Positions 1 to 11,968 of a stretch of 64,000 bases of DNA are shown piece after piece. The stretch is taken from positions 3,038,001 to 3,102,000 of the forward strand of contig JAJFZO010000344.1 in the NCBI GenBank assembly GCA_021397835.1, given 5' to 3'. Every line of letters starts with the position of its first letter. Position 1 is the stretch's first letter. This DNA is from Moringa oleifera. Taxonomy: Eukaryota > Streptophyta > Magnoliopsida > Brassicales > Moringaceae. Under the pieces are notes generated by a model that was not told the DNA's origin, did no database searches, and saw only the letters and a list, made by a program, of their open reading frames with translations. The position numbers and the translations under genes were made by a program.

Positions 1-1900
1 AAAGTTTTACATGCTTATTGAAATTGCATTGAACAAAAAATGAAAGTCCTACATCAAACTAATACTTATAATAATTTTGACTATAAACTATAAGTTAAAA
101 ACATATTTTGTTTATTATTGCTTACTAAATGGACAACAAATCTACTTAAGGATTCTTAAGAGCGCCTACTTCCATCATTGGCACGTGGATGCGACATACA
201 TGTTTGTTTTTATCTTCAACAAATTTCTTTAGCATTAATTATTTTTTTATTATTAATCTCAGATACATTATGGTTAGTTATCATTCAATTTTTTCGTATT
301 TTTTTTATAATTTTATATATTTAACCTAAATAAATAATTGAACTTTTTAAAAGTAATAGATCTTTCACTTTACACAGATCACATCTCTAAGTGCCCTTAT
401 TTTATATTATTTTAAATATTATTAAAGATTGGATATTACTAAATCTTACTCCAACTAATCTCCCCCTTAAAAAGAAAATTTCAAACTCCCTATTCCAGAT
501 TTCACTACCCAAAGTAATATTTCTAGCGGATTCTAGAATTGATTATGACTTAAAGCAATTAATTAAGGTGACACAGAGGGAATGTGTTGTCCAGTCCAGG
601 GCGTGGTGCTAGGCTCGTGAAGGCATGGGCTGGTCTGCTGCTCGCAAGTCCACGGCACACTCCGTGCACATATTTCATGTGTCTCATTAAGACCACCAAC
701 CACTACCTATAAAACCTTAATGCCTCTCATTCTTAGTCAATTTTCTTAATTAACCCTTGAATATGACATTTAGGTTCGATGGATCTTTTTCGTCGGTCCG
801 ATATTAAATTATTATTTAAAAGAAATTTACTGTTTTCTTGATCATATCATACGATTATGATTTTCTGTAAAAAATAGATTTTATTAAGTCACAGTACTAA
901 GTATATAAACAATTCACAAGGGAGATTAATAATTAACAAATTACATTATGCAACTAGGTGTTTTAATATTAGAATAAATTTTTGTCAAAAACCATGTCCG
1001 CGGGCCTTGATATACGGATCCGAAAAGTGAGACCAAGAATGTTGATTTTCAAAGTTTATATTTATTATATAAAAATTAATATTATAGATTAATTTGTATG
1101 TTTTCATTTATATATAATAAGCATAAATATTACCATAAAATAAATATATATATAATATGTTGCTATAAATTATAAGTCAAAATACAATTTATAAACAAAT
1201 GTATAACAAATCGAAGTTGTTCACGAAAATGATATTAATTTATAACATGAGAAGTAATTTTTTAAAATATTCACAAGAAAATGCAATAAAAAAATATTTC
1301 AATACTGTAATCGGACCATTAATATGTTGTATGGCATTTAAATTATTTCATGTCTTGTATAGCGTGGGTTTATATTTTCCCCAATCGTTTGATAGGCAAA
1401 TCTGTTTTCGTTTTTTCATCTAGGGTTACATTTTATATTATTATTTGTGTTTGAGATATTTTTATAATAAAATATTTATAATTCTAGATTTATTTTTAAA
1501 TACACAAAAATTAATTTGTATGCTGACTACTGCATTGACTTTTAAATAATGTGAATTAACATATTAATTAACTTTAAAGAAAAGATTGTGTCAAAACGGT
1601 AGAAGAATTCATTTTTATTATAAAATCCGTCAGCAACAAGGACCAGAAACAAAAGTAATACTAATCAACTATCTTACTTTTATTTACGTATTTACCCCAA
1701 ATCTTTTCGTCATTTTCTTTTTTCCTCACTTTTTTTTTTCCTGTGGGTCATAAAAGTAAAAACGGCGTCTCTGTTTAAACCTTATCCACCTTTGCGTCTT
1801 TGTCAAATGGCTCGTTTGTCTTCATCCCACCTGGTCTTTCTCTCTCTCTTAGGCACTGCCACCAAGTACGCCTGTCCTCGCGTGCCACGCTACACCATGT
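1..1900. other. AT-rich intergenic DNA upstream of BTS
   Basis: No coding sequence is convincing here. Short open frames around 391-612 and 1199-1423 are low-complexity and match nothing I recognise. A GC-richer island at about 560-700 interrupts the AT-rich background and is followed by a TATAAAA box at 708-714, which looks like a core promoter, but no gene follows it. From about 1740 the base composition rises again as the BTS promoter and leader begin. Confidence 0.6.
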
Positions 1901-1906
1901 CACGTG
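1901..1906. promoter_or_regulatory. G-box (CACGTG) in the BTS upstream region
   Basis: A perfect CACGTG palindrome lies 328 bases before the BTS start codon, in the GC-richer leader/promoter. A second ACGTG core is near 2078. G-boxes are bound by bHLH and bZIP factors. In Arabidopsis, BTS is induced by iron shortage under bHLH control (subgroup IVc factors, and PYE as repressor), so a G-box here is plausible. That it functions is inference. Confidence 0.4.
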
Positions 1907-2233
1907 CCGCTTTGCTATCACCTGCTGCTTACATGCCCCTCCAACGTGGCAACCAACTGGCCTGTAAGCCCCACCCAAGTTCCTCACGTTCTGTCCCAGG
2001 ACCCAGTCATCGGCCTATTAAACTGAGACTAGTGGCTCCTTTCTTTTACTTCTCTGTTCAACGACATCCAAAAGGCCGTACGTGGGAACGAGATAAAAGA
2101 GTCCTACAGACTGAAGAACCAAACGGCGAAGACCAGAGAGCTACAGAAGAAGAAACTTGAGCAAGAAGAAACTACAAGGACATAGAGAGTTCCAGGAAGT
2201 TCAGGCGAGTTGTTGAGCCAGGAGGTTGTGGAA

Positions 2234-5200
2234 ATGGCGACGTCGCTGCCGGAGCTGCAGGCTGGAGATGGGAGCGCGGGAGGACGATTGGTGGTTTTGC
2301 CGAATTCGGTTAATTCCTCTACCTCGTTGTTTGGAGGCTCCTTGGAGAGCTCCGAGGACAAGTCTCCGATTGTAATTTTTTTGTTCTTCCACAAAGCTGT
2401 GCGCAATGAGCTCGACGTGCTTCAGCGCTTGGCTATGGCTTTCGCTACTGGCCACCCGGTTGATATCCGTTCCCTGCTTGAGCGCTACCGTTTCTTGAGA
2501 TCGGTTTATAAACAACACTCAAATGCCGAAGACGAGGTACCTAAGTATATGCATTTTGTACATATATGTGTCTCTGTAGATGGTCATGACTCATGAGTAT
2601 TTATTTACATCTGACGTTTTTGGATTGATTTGCTTTTTGTGCCTTAAATTGTGGTGCGTTTATGATTTTGTGGTGATCAAACAATGCTTTATTTGGTTGC
2701 TCAGAGACAAGTGAGGAAGGTTTGAGTTTTTGGAACTGGAAAATTGTTTGATGTTCTAGCTGCTGTTATGGAATCTCGGTTTCATTTGTCCTTCTCATCC
2801 TTCAATTTTTGAGCATGAAATAGAATACCTTTATTGCATGCTGGAATTTTGGGCTTGCTTGTTGCCTGTGATGGTGCGAATTGTTAGTGAACATTGCAGT
2901 GTATTCCACAGTTTGCAGTAATATGTGTAGTGATTAATATGAACCACTTGATTTTGATTTTTTCCTACTGGTAACTGGAATGCTGATCTGTGGTTTTTCT
3001 GAACACAAGCTAGGCTATTTAGAAGATCAAAGTTCTACTAGGAGAAAAAGAATTTGGCTGTTAAGCTTTAATCCATCCACAAAGTATGTGGTTCTATTTT
3101 TTTCCTATCTATTTTCCGTATGTTGTATCATTATTTGTTTAACTTTATTTCTTTCTCTGCTGATATGTTTGTCTTGGCATCCGTTCCTGCCAGAAAGGGG
3201 ATAAAAGCAAAGAAAGATGGGGAAGAAAAGATTTTTTTTTTTTTCATGTTTATCAAGGAAACATGCAAGTTAATGTTTTGGGATTGTGAATTTAAACACT
3301 TATTACTTGAATATTCACTAACATTATTCCTCAAAACTATAGTTACTTTTTGGGGCAGTAGAATGAACATATTTGATTAGACATCTCAAAATCAGGGAGA
3401 GGCTACTGTATGTGACTTTTTCCTATCTGGTTTTTCTTTTTTTGTTCTTTGATGAAATCATGGGCAAGGGCCCTCTAGTGTTTGATTTAGGAGGTCCAGG
3501 TTCGGGACACTGTCATCTTCTTATTGGGTGGTGAAGTCACCTCCGGAGATTATTGGCACAGGCTCCTAGGTTTAACTTGTTTTCATGTTTTCTTGAGTAG
3601 GTTTAACTTGTTTTCATATTTTCAAAGTAGCCTTGTGATTTTCTGTCAACCTTCACCAATCTAGTTGTGTTTAAATATTTACTGAGTAATGTTAGTGTAA
3701 ATATAATTGTGCATAACGAGGACTTTTTGTTGAGAAATAATGGAATGTGGCTTAGGTTGTCAACATATACATACATAAACATATAATTGACGGAATGCAT
3801 ACCAGTTTATCCTTGTTTGCTTGGTTTATATAAATATAGTTATATTCTAGTATCTGCTACTTGGTATTTTTGAGAGATGTGACTTTGGGAAACTCTTGTC
3901 AACTCTTGAGATGGTCCATGTAAACCAATATCAAAGTCGTAATGCGCCTATAATATTTGTCATTTCTACCCTGATGTGTAGAAGCATTGCTTTAATTTTA
4001 CAAAAAAATTTTCCATCTTCATCATTTCAACTGTATCCCGAAGTTGTAACAGCATTACACCTTGAAATGCAGGTTATCTTTCCAGCTCTTGATATACGTG
4101 TGAAGAATGTAGCACGGACATACTCTCTAGAACATGAGGGTGAAAATAATCTTTTTGATCACCTATTTGACTTGCTAAATTCTTGCAAGAAAAATGATGA
4201 AAGTTTCCCTAGGGAGTTAGCATCCTGTACAGGAGCCCTTCAGACATCGCTTACCCAGCACATGGCAAAAGAAGAGGTGCAGGTATATTTTGTATGGCAT
4301 GGTCTTTTGCATCCTTATCTGGTTGTTAGGGTTAATAATAGTCATTGCTACAGTGGGTTGATCTCTAAACAACAAAGAGAAAGGAAAAAAAAAAAACAAA
4401 CAATATAAAAGAAGAGAAGGCAAGTTTCTTTATTTTATCAATTAATTGTTATTTGTCTTGTTTACTTCTGCATTCATTTCGAATTTATTTGGATCTCCTT
4501 GCATGCCAAGTGTTGCATGCTACTAATCTATATGCCTGATCAACATAGATGGTGACTCAATTCATAACCCAAGCAAACACACATGCGTAGTCCTTTATGC
4601 TAAGTGAAATTTGGACTTCCAGCCCTCCTTATCCCTTTCATCACCTGAGCTACTGGTGATGGATCAATGTAAATGAGAGGTCCTTTTCTCTCTTTAATTC
4701 TTTAATTCATCAATCTGGATGCTGGGATCAGGTTCTTGGGCCCAGCCTTTCTTCATTTTAACCCACAAACATTTAACTCTTGCACTTCAAACTATACAAT
4801 TAACCAGAAGGTTTGAGCTCCCAAATCCCATTTTACCTAGAAAGCACTCTCAGTCAATATATAGACTTTGACCCCGAACTATGCAGAGGCATTTTAAAGC
4901 CATAAAGGGTTTGTATCATAGGGACAATTCTAAAATGAAAAAAATATATGCAACGTGATGTGGGTCAAGATGTGGTGCGTCAAATTTGGGAGAAATCATG
5001 ACAACATGTGGTTCAATTTTCCAAATCTCACATCACCTAGAAACCACTCCACCAAGCAGTATATAAGATCTGGACTTCTCACACCTGGTAGACAATATTT
5101 GCGAGGTGATGTAGGTCAAGGTAACACTATGTGTGTTTACACAAAATCAAACATTATTTGTTAGTAGTTAATGGGTGAATAATCAATTTGAGATACATGT

Positions 5201-8200
5201 GTGGTATTTTGCCATAAACATTAAATGTTGGAGCTGGAATCATTTTGTTTTTAGTTAAAATAGGAATATATCAAAAGTTAAATTCTTTTCTCATTAATCA
5301 TGTCAGGTGTATCCCTTGCTTGTTGAGAATTTCTCACTTGAAGAGCAGGCATATCTAGTCTGGCAATTTTTGTGCAGCATTCCTGTGAATATGATGGCAG
5401 AGTTCTTTCCATGGCTTTCATCCTCTATTTCACCCAATGAATATGAGGAGATGTGGAAGTGCTTAAGCAAGGTAGTCCCAGATGAAAAGCTTCTCCAGCA
5501 GGCAAGGTTTTTAATTATCATTCAGGCCTTTAAATTCATTTGAAGTTTATCCAAATGCATGTAGCTGATTACAGCTCTTGGTTACTGAAGGTTATTTTCA
5601 CCTGGATGGAAAGGAGAAATGGGCCTGATATGGTTACCAATCATTTAGATGATCCTCAACAGTTATGTTTTCTATGTTCCACTTCTAGCATCTTAACTCA
5701 GCAAACAGATGAAGTGCAGTGTGTTTGTGAGCCATCCAAGATTGGAAAAAGGAAGCATTTGGAGCCAGCTAGTGATGTCTATGATACTTGTAGGATGCAT
5801 CCAATTGATGAAATATTGCTTTGGCATAATGCTATTAAAAAGGAATTGCATGAGATAGCTGAAGAAGCCAGGAGGATTCAACTTGCTGGAGATTTTTCTA
5901 ATTTAGCTGCCTTTGATGAGCGATTGCAATTCCTTGCTGAAATTTGCATCTTTCACAGGTATCTCTATCTTGCTCTTTTCCTATGAAGTATTTGAAAATC
6001 AAGCTTCTTCTTTATTTTCTTTTGACTACTGTTTTTTTTCCCCTTTTAATTCAATCTACATACTCTTTACCCTCAAAACTTTGATTTAGTGTGGCTGTAG
6101 AGCTGTTGTTTGTGTTTCGAAGATTATAGTGCATCATAGAAAATCAGACTGCAGGAGGAACAAATTAAGGAGTCTCTGTGCTCGGAATCTGTCACGGCCC
6201 CCCAAGCATAGAAAATGGAAGGGGTAGAAAAGAAACAAATTACAAAAAGATTTTGAACCTTGATAATAAAAGGAAGAAACGAAGTACTTTTGCTGAGTTC
6301 GAGAATTTTTGGCAGAATCAACCTTTATTCTAATGCTATGGCTATTAATTTAGAAGGAAGGCTCTCTCTGTTATTCATTGTCAATAATACTTCTATCACC
6401 ATTTTCAAGATGTAATATCAGGTGCTGCATTGGTTCCCCACATTCTTTTGTTCCAATTGTAGAAGTAGTTTGTTTTGGAAGACTAACAATCAATGATGGA
6501 TAGAATTTTACCCTCTCTTCTTATCTGTAGCTTATCTCCTTTTCTCTGCAGTATTGCTGAGGATAAGGTCCTTTTCCCTGCAGTAGGTGGAGAATTCTCT
6601 TTTTCCCAGGAGCATGCTGAAGAAGAAAATCAATTTAATGAGTTCAGATGTTTGATTGAAAGTATACAGAATGCAGGAGCTAGTTCTAATTCAGCTGCTG
6701 AATTTTATTCAAAGTTATGCTCACATGCGGATCAAATAATGGAAACTATACAAAGACACTTCCACAATGAGGAAATTCAGGTGAGTTTTCCTTGTAAATT
6801 CAGTAATCTCCTTGTCTGTGGGATGTCTAGTTGCTAGTGTGAAGTTATGCAGCATATTTCTTGTAAACATTGCTAGTCAAGCCGGATTCAGACAAACCCT
6901 CAGGGAAGTTAGGTGGTCTGATAATGCAGGGGAACTTTTAAGATGATGAACCTGATATGATCTAGCCCCCATTCACTTATTGGGTTTATAAATGCTTTTC
7001 GCATATCTATGCTTTTATCGACACTGCACAACTAGAATTTTGTGGTCTGCTGCATCTTCTTCGACTTTGAAAGTTATCTGCTAAACTCCTTGCATTTCTA
7101 GGTCCTTCCACTTGCCCGAAAGCACTTTAGCTTCAAACGACAGCGCAAAATTTTATATCAAAGCTTGTGCGTAATGCCCTTGAGATTGATTGAGCGTGTC
7201 TTGCCTTGGTTGGTGGGATCATTGACGGAAGATGAAGCCAGGTGTTTCCTTAGAAACATGCAATTAGCAGGTTCTTTCCCTCTATAGTTACTTGTTGAGC
7301 AGGAAATTATTTTCAACTAATTTTCTGTTATGCCTGCTAATGTCATAAGTTTGTTTTCTTTGCTTCAGCTCCAGCAAAGGACACTGCTCTAGTAACACTT
7401 TTTTCTGGTTGGGCATGCAAAGGTCGTAATCAGGATATATGCTTGTCTTCTAATGCAAATGGTTGCTGCACTGTTCAAAGGTTCACTGATATTGAAGAAA
7501 ACCATGTCCAATCGTGTGGTACATGCTCTTCTGCATCATATTCAAAAGACAACTCCACATCAATTTGTGGAACTGAAGTTGAGAGGCCAGTTAAACGAAG
7601 TATCTCTGAGTCATGCAAAAACAGCAATGCACCCAATTCCTCAGAAACCTTAAATGCTCATAAATCATTTCGAAATGATAGGTCTTGCTGTGTTCCAGGT
7701 TTGGGAGTAAGCAGTAATAATTTGGGATTTAGTTCTCTCTCAGTGGCTAAATCTCTACGGTCCCCATCTTTCGGCTCCTCTGCCCCCTCTCTCAACTCCA
7801 GTCTTTTCAGCTGGGAAACAGATAACTCTTCTGATATTGGGTATGCCGGACGACCAATTGATACTATCTTTAAAGTCCATAAGGCTATAAGCAAAGATTT
7901 AGAGTATCTTGATGTTGAATCTGGAAAGCTCAATAACTGTGATGAGACATTCCTTAGACAATTTATTGGACGATTTCGTTTGCTCTGGGGCTTCTACAGA
8001 GCTCATAGTAATTCTGAGGATGATATTGTTTTTCCAGCATTGGAATCAAAAGAGGCACTTCATAATGTGAGTCACTCATACACACTGGACCATAAGCAGG
8101 AGGAAAAGTTATTCGAAGACATTTCTAGTGTTCTTTCTGAATTGTCACTCCTTCACGAAAGCTTACCAAAGGGCTATACAATTGGGGATCTAACTGAAAA

Positions 8201-11200
8201 CAGCTGTGAATCCTCTTCCGTTCTCCATGATGACTGTATAAAGAAGTACAATGAGCTAGCTACAAAGCTTCAAGGGATGTGTAAATCTGTAAAAGTCACT
8301 CTAGATCACCATATTTTTAGAGAAGAACTTGAGTTGTGGCCATTGTTTGGAAAACATTTTTCCATTGAGGAGCAAGACAAATTAGTGGGTCGAATAATAG
8401 GGACCATGGGTGCTGAAGTGCTCCAATCTATGTTACCATGGGTGACTTCTGCCCTCCCTCTAGATGAGCAAAATAAGATGATGGATGCATGGAAGCAGGC
8501 AACCAAAAACACAATGTTCAATGAGTGGCTCAATGAATGTTTGAAAGGACCTCAAGAATCATCTTTGCAGACTGAAACATCAGAACCTAGCAGTTCCCAG
8601 AGGGGTATGTGTTTGCTTTCCTTTTGTGTGCTGCAATGGATTACTTTGCAATTCTATGTTTACTTGGATAAGTTATGCTTTATATAAAATCATATGTATG
8701 AATAAATTGTCATTATTTTTATTCGTAACGTCTATTTCATTTGATGTTGACTGCATATCTTATCTTGCTAGGGGTGTCTTGTAACTTATTTCAACATGAT
8801 TCTGTTTTAGATAATGATTTTCAACAAAGCATGGACCAAAGTGATCAGATGTTTAAGCCTGGATGGAAAGATATTTTTCGTATGAATCAAAATGAGCTTG
8901 AGTCTGAGATCCGAAAGGTTTATCGGGACCCAACTCTTGATCCAAGGAGGAAAGCATATCTTGTTCAAAATCTAATGACTAGGTTGGTTTTGTCTGCTAT
9001 TATCTGTGTCAGTTATGTCTAATCGTGTGCGATATACATATACATGCTTTTCTTTCCCTTTTTTTTTTTTTTTTTTGTTTTGGCGGGGGGGAGGGGGGGA
9101 GAGGGGAGGAGCAGACAGGTGGGGTGCAGGCAACAGTGAAAATACTCTTACTTTCCTGCCCATGAGTATTAAACAATTGATTAGTAATGGTTTGTTTTAG
9201 TCGCTGGATTGCTGCTCAGCAAAAGTTACCCCAAGCTACAGCAGGCGATACTTCAAATGGTGAAGATGCAATGGGTTGCTCTCCCTCCTTTCGAGATGTG
9301 GAAAAGCAAGTGTTTGGGTGTGAACATTATAAACGAAACTGCAAACTTCTTGCTGCTTGCTGTGGCAAGTTGTTCACCTGTAGATTTTGCCATGACAAAG
9401 TGAGCGATCATTCGATGGATAGGTAATTTTGTAGCTTATTTCTTATACATAATGTTTGGCTTCCATGCATCTGATGTTGTGATTAAATCATTGCAGAAAA
9501 GCAACGTTAGAAATGATGTGCATGCGCTGCCTCAAAATTCAGCCCATTGGGCAGAGCTGCACAACACCTTCGTGCAATGGATTTTCAATGGCAAAGTATT
9601 ATTGCAACATATGCAAATTTTTTGATGATGAAAGGTATGTAAGTTTTATACATAAGGATAGTAAGTATTAAACCTTCCAAGTTCAAAGCATGAGAAATGC
9701 TACTACCTGTTTGTTCTTTAAAAGAAAACAGAAAAGAGATTTAACTTCCATTGAGGACAGCTTCTCCAAATTGAACTTGTGTGTGGTCTCTTTGATTTCG
9801 TATTTCTTGTCTGACAAAAAAGAAAAATTATGTTACTCTTTCACTGACGAGATCCAATTTTAGATTTAAAAGCGATTCTGTGTGTTAGCATGTGAAAAGA
9901 CAAAGTAGTAAATTTAAGATGTAACTGATGACTCATGATGGTTCTTCTCTTTCCCTCATTGCGTTACACGACATCTTTTACACTCTTTCATCTTTCTGGG
10001 TGATAAACAAAACTAAAGGAGATTCTGTTCACAAATATGTCAGTACCCTAATAGCATGTGAAGTAATGGACAAATTTTTTTCCTAGAAAGCTAGTAATCA
10101 GAGTGGGGGTTCAACCCAAAAGCAACTTGCATAATTATGGTTTGAAAAGAAAAAACATTATGGTGCTTAAATATGTTCTGGAATTTTTCACTTTCATTTT
10201 CTTTTTGTACATATGTTTGTTTGTTGAGACTTGACTGACTCCTTTTGAAATGTAACTTTTTACCACTGCAGGGATGTATATCATTGTCCATTTTGCAATT
10301 TGTGCCGTGTTGGGAGTGGTCTTGGCATTGACTATTTTCATTGCATGACATGCAATTGTTGCCTGGGAATGAAGTTAGTGAACCACAAGTGCCTAGAGAA
10401 AAGCTTAGAGACAAACTGTCCGATCTGCTGTGATTTTTTGTTCACATCAAGCGCTGCAGTCAGAGCTCTACCTTGTGGTCATTATATGCATTCAGCTTGT
10501 TTTCAGGTCTCTAATTTGCTGAAACTTCTGTTGCCAGTATTTTTTAAAAAAAAAAATTTCTCGCACCCTTTCTTCTAGGTTGGGATGTTAGTAGAGTGGT
10601 TTTCTCTAACCTAATCTTTTTATGGTCTGTTAGGCCTACACTTGCAGTCACTATACCTGTCCAATTTGTTCCAAATCCTTAGGAGATATGGCGGTAAGGC
10701 CAATTTTCTTCATTTTAGTTATGTGTATGACTATTACCTATTAAGTATTTTTATGTATATATGTTTCATTTCTTTTGAATATTTTACTATTTATGAATTT
10801 ACCATGGATTGGACTCCTTTGATGTGCTTCTGTGCTACTTATAGTGTTTTCCCTTGGACGTGTAATAGAGTTATGACTATATCTGAATAATCCTTCCAAA
10901 ATTTTTGGAGAGCTAATTATATCCTTAGTGCATAAAAGACAATAGGTGTAAGAAAAGATAAAAAGTCATTTGGATCAAACAAGCCAGTGGAATGTCTGTA
11001 AGTTTCCAAGATGATTAATGTAAGGTAGAGATGGTTCTATTACCGAGTTAATTTTGAATTCTTCTGCACTGCTTTGCAGTGTAATTTGAAAGTATAGATG
11101 AACTTTGATCTGACAGTCTACAATTCTTCCTTTCCTCTTCAGGTCTATTTTGGTATGCTTGATGCTTTGTTGGCTGCTGAGGAGCTTCCAGAGGATTATA

Positions 11201-11968
11201 GGGGTGGTTCTCAGGTACTTTTGCCTCTATCCTCCCCAACTCTTTCACTTACCTTTGTCTGGTACTTCAATATTCATAAATTGATACATAAGGTGTTTTT
11301 TTTTCCTTCTTGAGAAAAAATTTCAAGAAAAAGATAAACCTCTAGATTTTCATACGCAGGGATAATAAGTAATTGTGTGAAAAATTTGAGATTTATACTT
11401 TTAGAATTACATTATGACCTTGCATGTATCTATATTTTTATTTGTTGGTGCTGTTAAATGAGTTCATATGAGTCCATTTGTCCATGCCAAGGGCACTACA
11501 GGTAAATGGCTTTCTAATGATTTGATCAGTGTGGGGAAAAAGGTTCACCTAGCATTTTGAATCTATTATGCTGTATTTGTTGTTGTTTGAACAAACTCGC
11601 TTGAGTTAGACAGGTTCAAAAATCTTTGCTCTTAATAATATCTTTTCCTGGGTAGATGACAGTACTATGTATCTTTTAGGTGAGTGTACAAACCATGCAC
11701 ATATGAGTAAACACTAGTCAGGCTTAGTGAATAGCAAATCCTTGAATGCTGCTATTGTTTCCATAATGACCAGGATCTCGTCCCTGTTATTTTCCAAAAG
11801 TGGTCTAACTTTTCTGTACCTTTTCAGGACATACTCTGCAATGACTGTGATCAGAAGGGAACTTCAGGATTCCACTGGTTATATCATAAGTGTGGATTCT
11901 GTGGATCTTATAACACCCGGGTGATCCGGAGTGAGAAAACAGTTCCCGGTGGTTCCACATCAGAATGA
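2234..11968 (+). CDS. BTS: BRUTUS-type E3 ubiquitin ligase (hemerythrin / CHY / RING zinc finger)
   Basis: Fourteen exons join in frame to 1262 residues, close to Arabidopsis BTS: 2234-2536, 4073-4282, 5307-5501, 5591-5958, 6552-6780, 7102-7270, 7369-8604, 8772-8982, 9201-9422, 9497-9634, 10272-10506, 10634-10693, 11143-11214, 11828-11968. Three hemerythrin-like domains lie at about residues 44-175, 298-440 and 650-790, with iron-ligand patterns such as HSNAED and HFHNEE. They are followed by a CHY zinc finger (from about 1009, GCEHYKRNC), a CTCHY finger, a RING finger (from about 1142, CPICC then [10 protein letters not shown]) and a C-terminal zinc ribbon. BTS is a nuclear, iron-sensing ligase that marks subgroup IVc bHLH factors for degradation and so restrains iron uptake. 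The start fits the conserved MAT opening. All introns are GT-AG except the third (GC-AG). Intron 2 and intron 8 carry repeats noted separately. No frame break was seen. Confidence 0.96.
4811..5115. repeat. Two LTR-like units inside BTS intron 2
   Basis: Two related stretches about 200 bases apart each read roughly CCAAATC(C/T)CA..(T/C)ACCTAGAAA, then a TATATA/TATATAAG box about 35 bases later (near 4818-4870 and 5018-5075). A conserved CCCACATC-type block ahead of TATATAAG is common in small plant LTR elements (TRIM/SMART type). I infer a decayed TRIM-like insertion in the intron. The ends are not defined. Confidence 0.35.
5502..5590 (+). other. GC-AG intron (BTS intron 3)
   Basis: Exon 3 ends CTC CAG CAG at 5501 and is followed by GCAAGG. 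Exon 4 begins GTT ATT TTC at 5591 after a normal AAG acceptor. This 89-base intron joins the conserved LLQQ|VIFTW protein segment without changing frame. A GT donor five bases downstream (5507) would shift the frame, so the GC donor is the only reading that keeps the family sequence. Confidence 0.85.
9062..9110 (+). repeat. Poly-T followed by G-run block in BTS intron 8
   Basis: A long T run is followed by G runs of seven, seven and four separated by single A or GA (9085-9108). It sits wholly within the intron 8983-9200, on the transcribed-sense strand. The arrangement fits a G-quadruplex-forming sequence, but no structure can be proved here. Confidence 0.6.

Noticed and set aside
773..786. 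tRNA B-box-like GGTTCGATGG
   Set aside because: No A box or cloverleaf can be built around it.
1792..2160. 122-residue plus-strand frame upstream of BTS
   Set aside because: Its first codon is TTG, the composition is that of a GC-richer leader, and no domain is seen. BTS starts at 2234.
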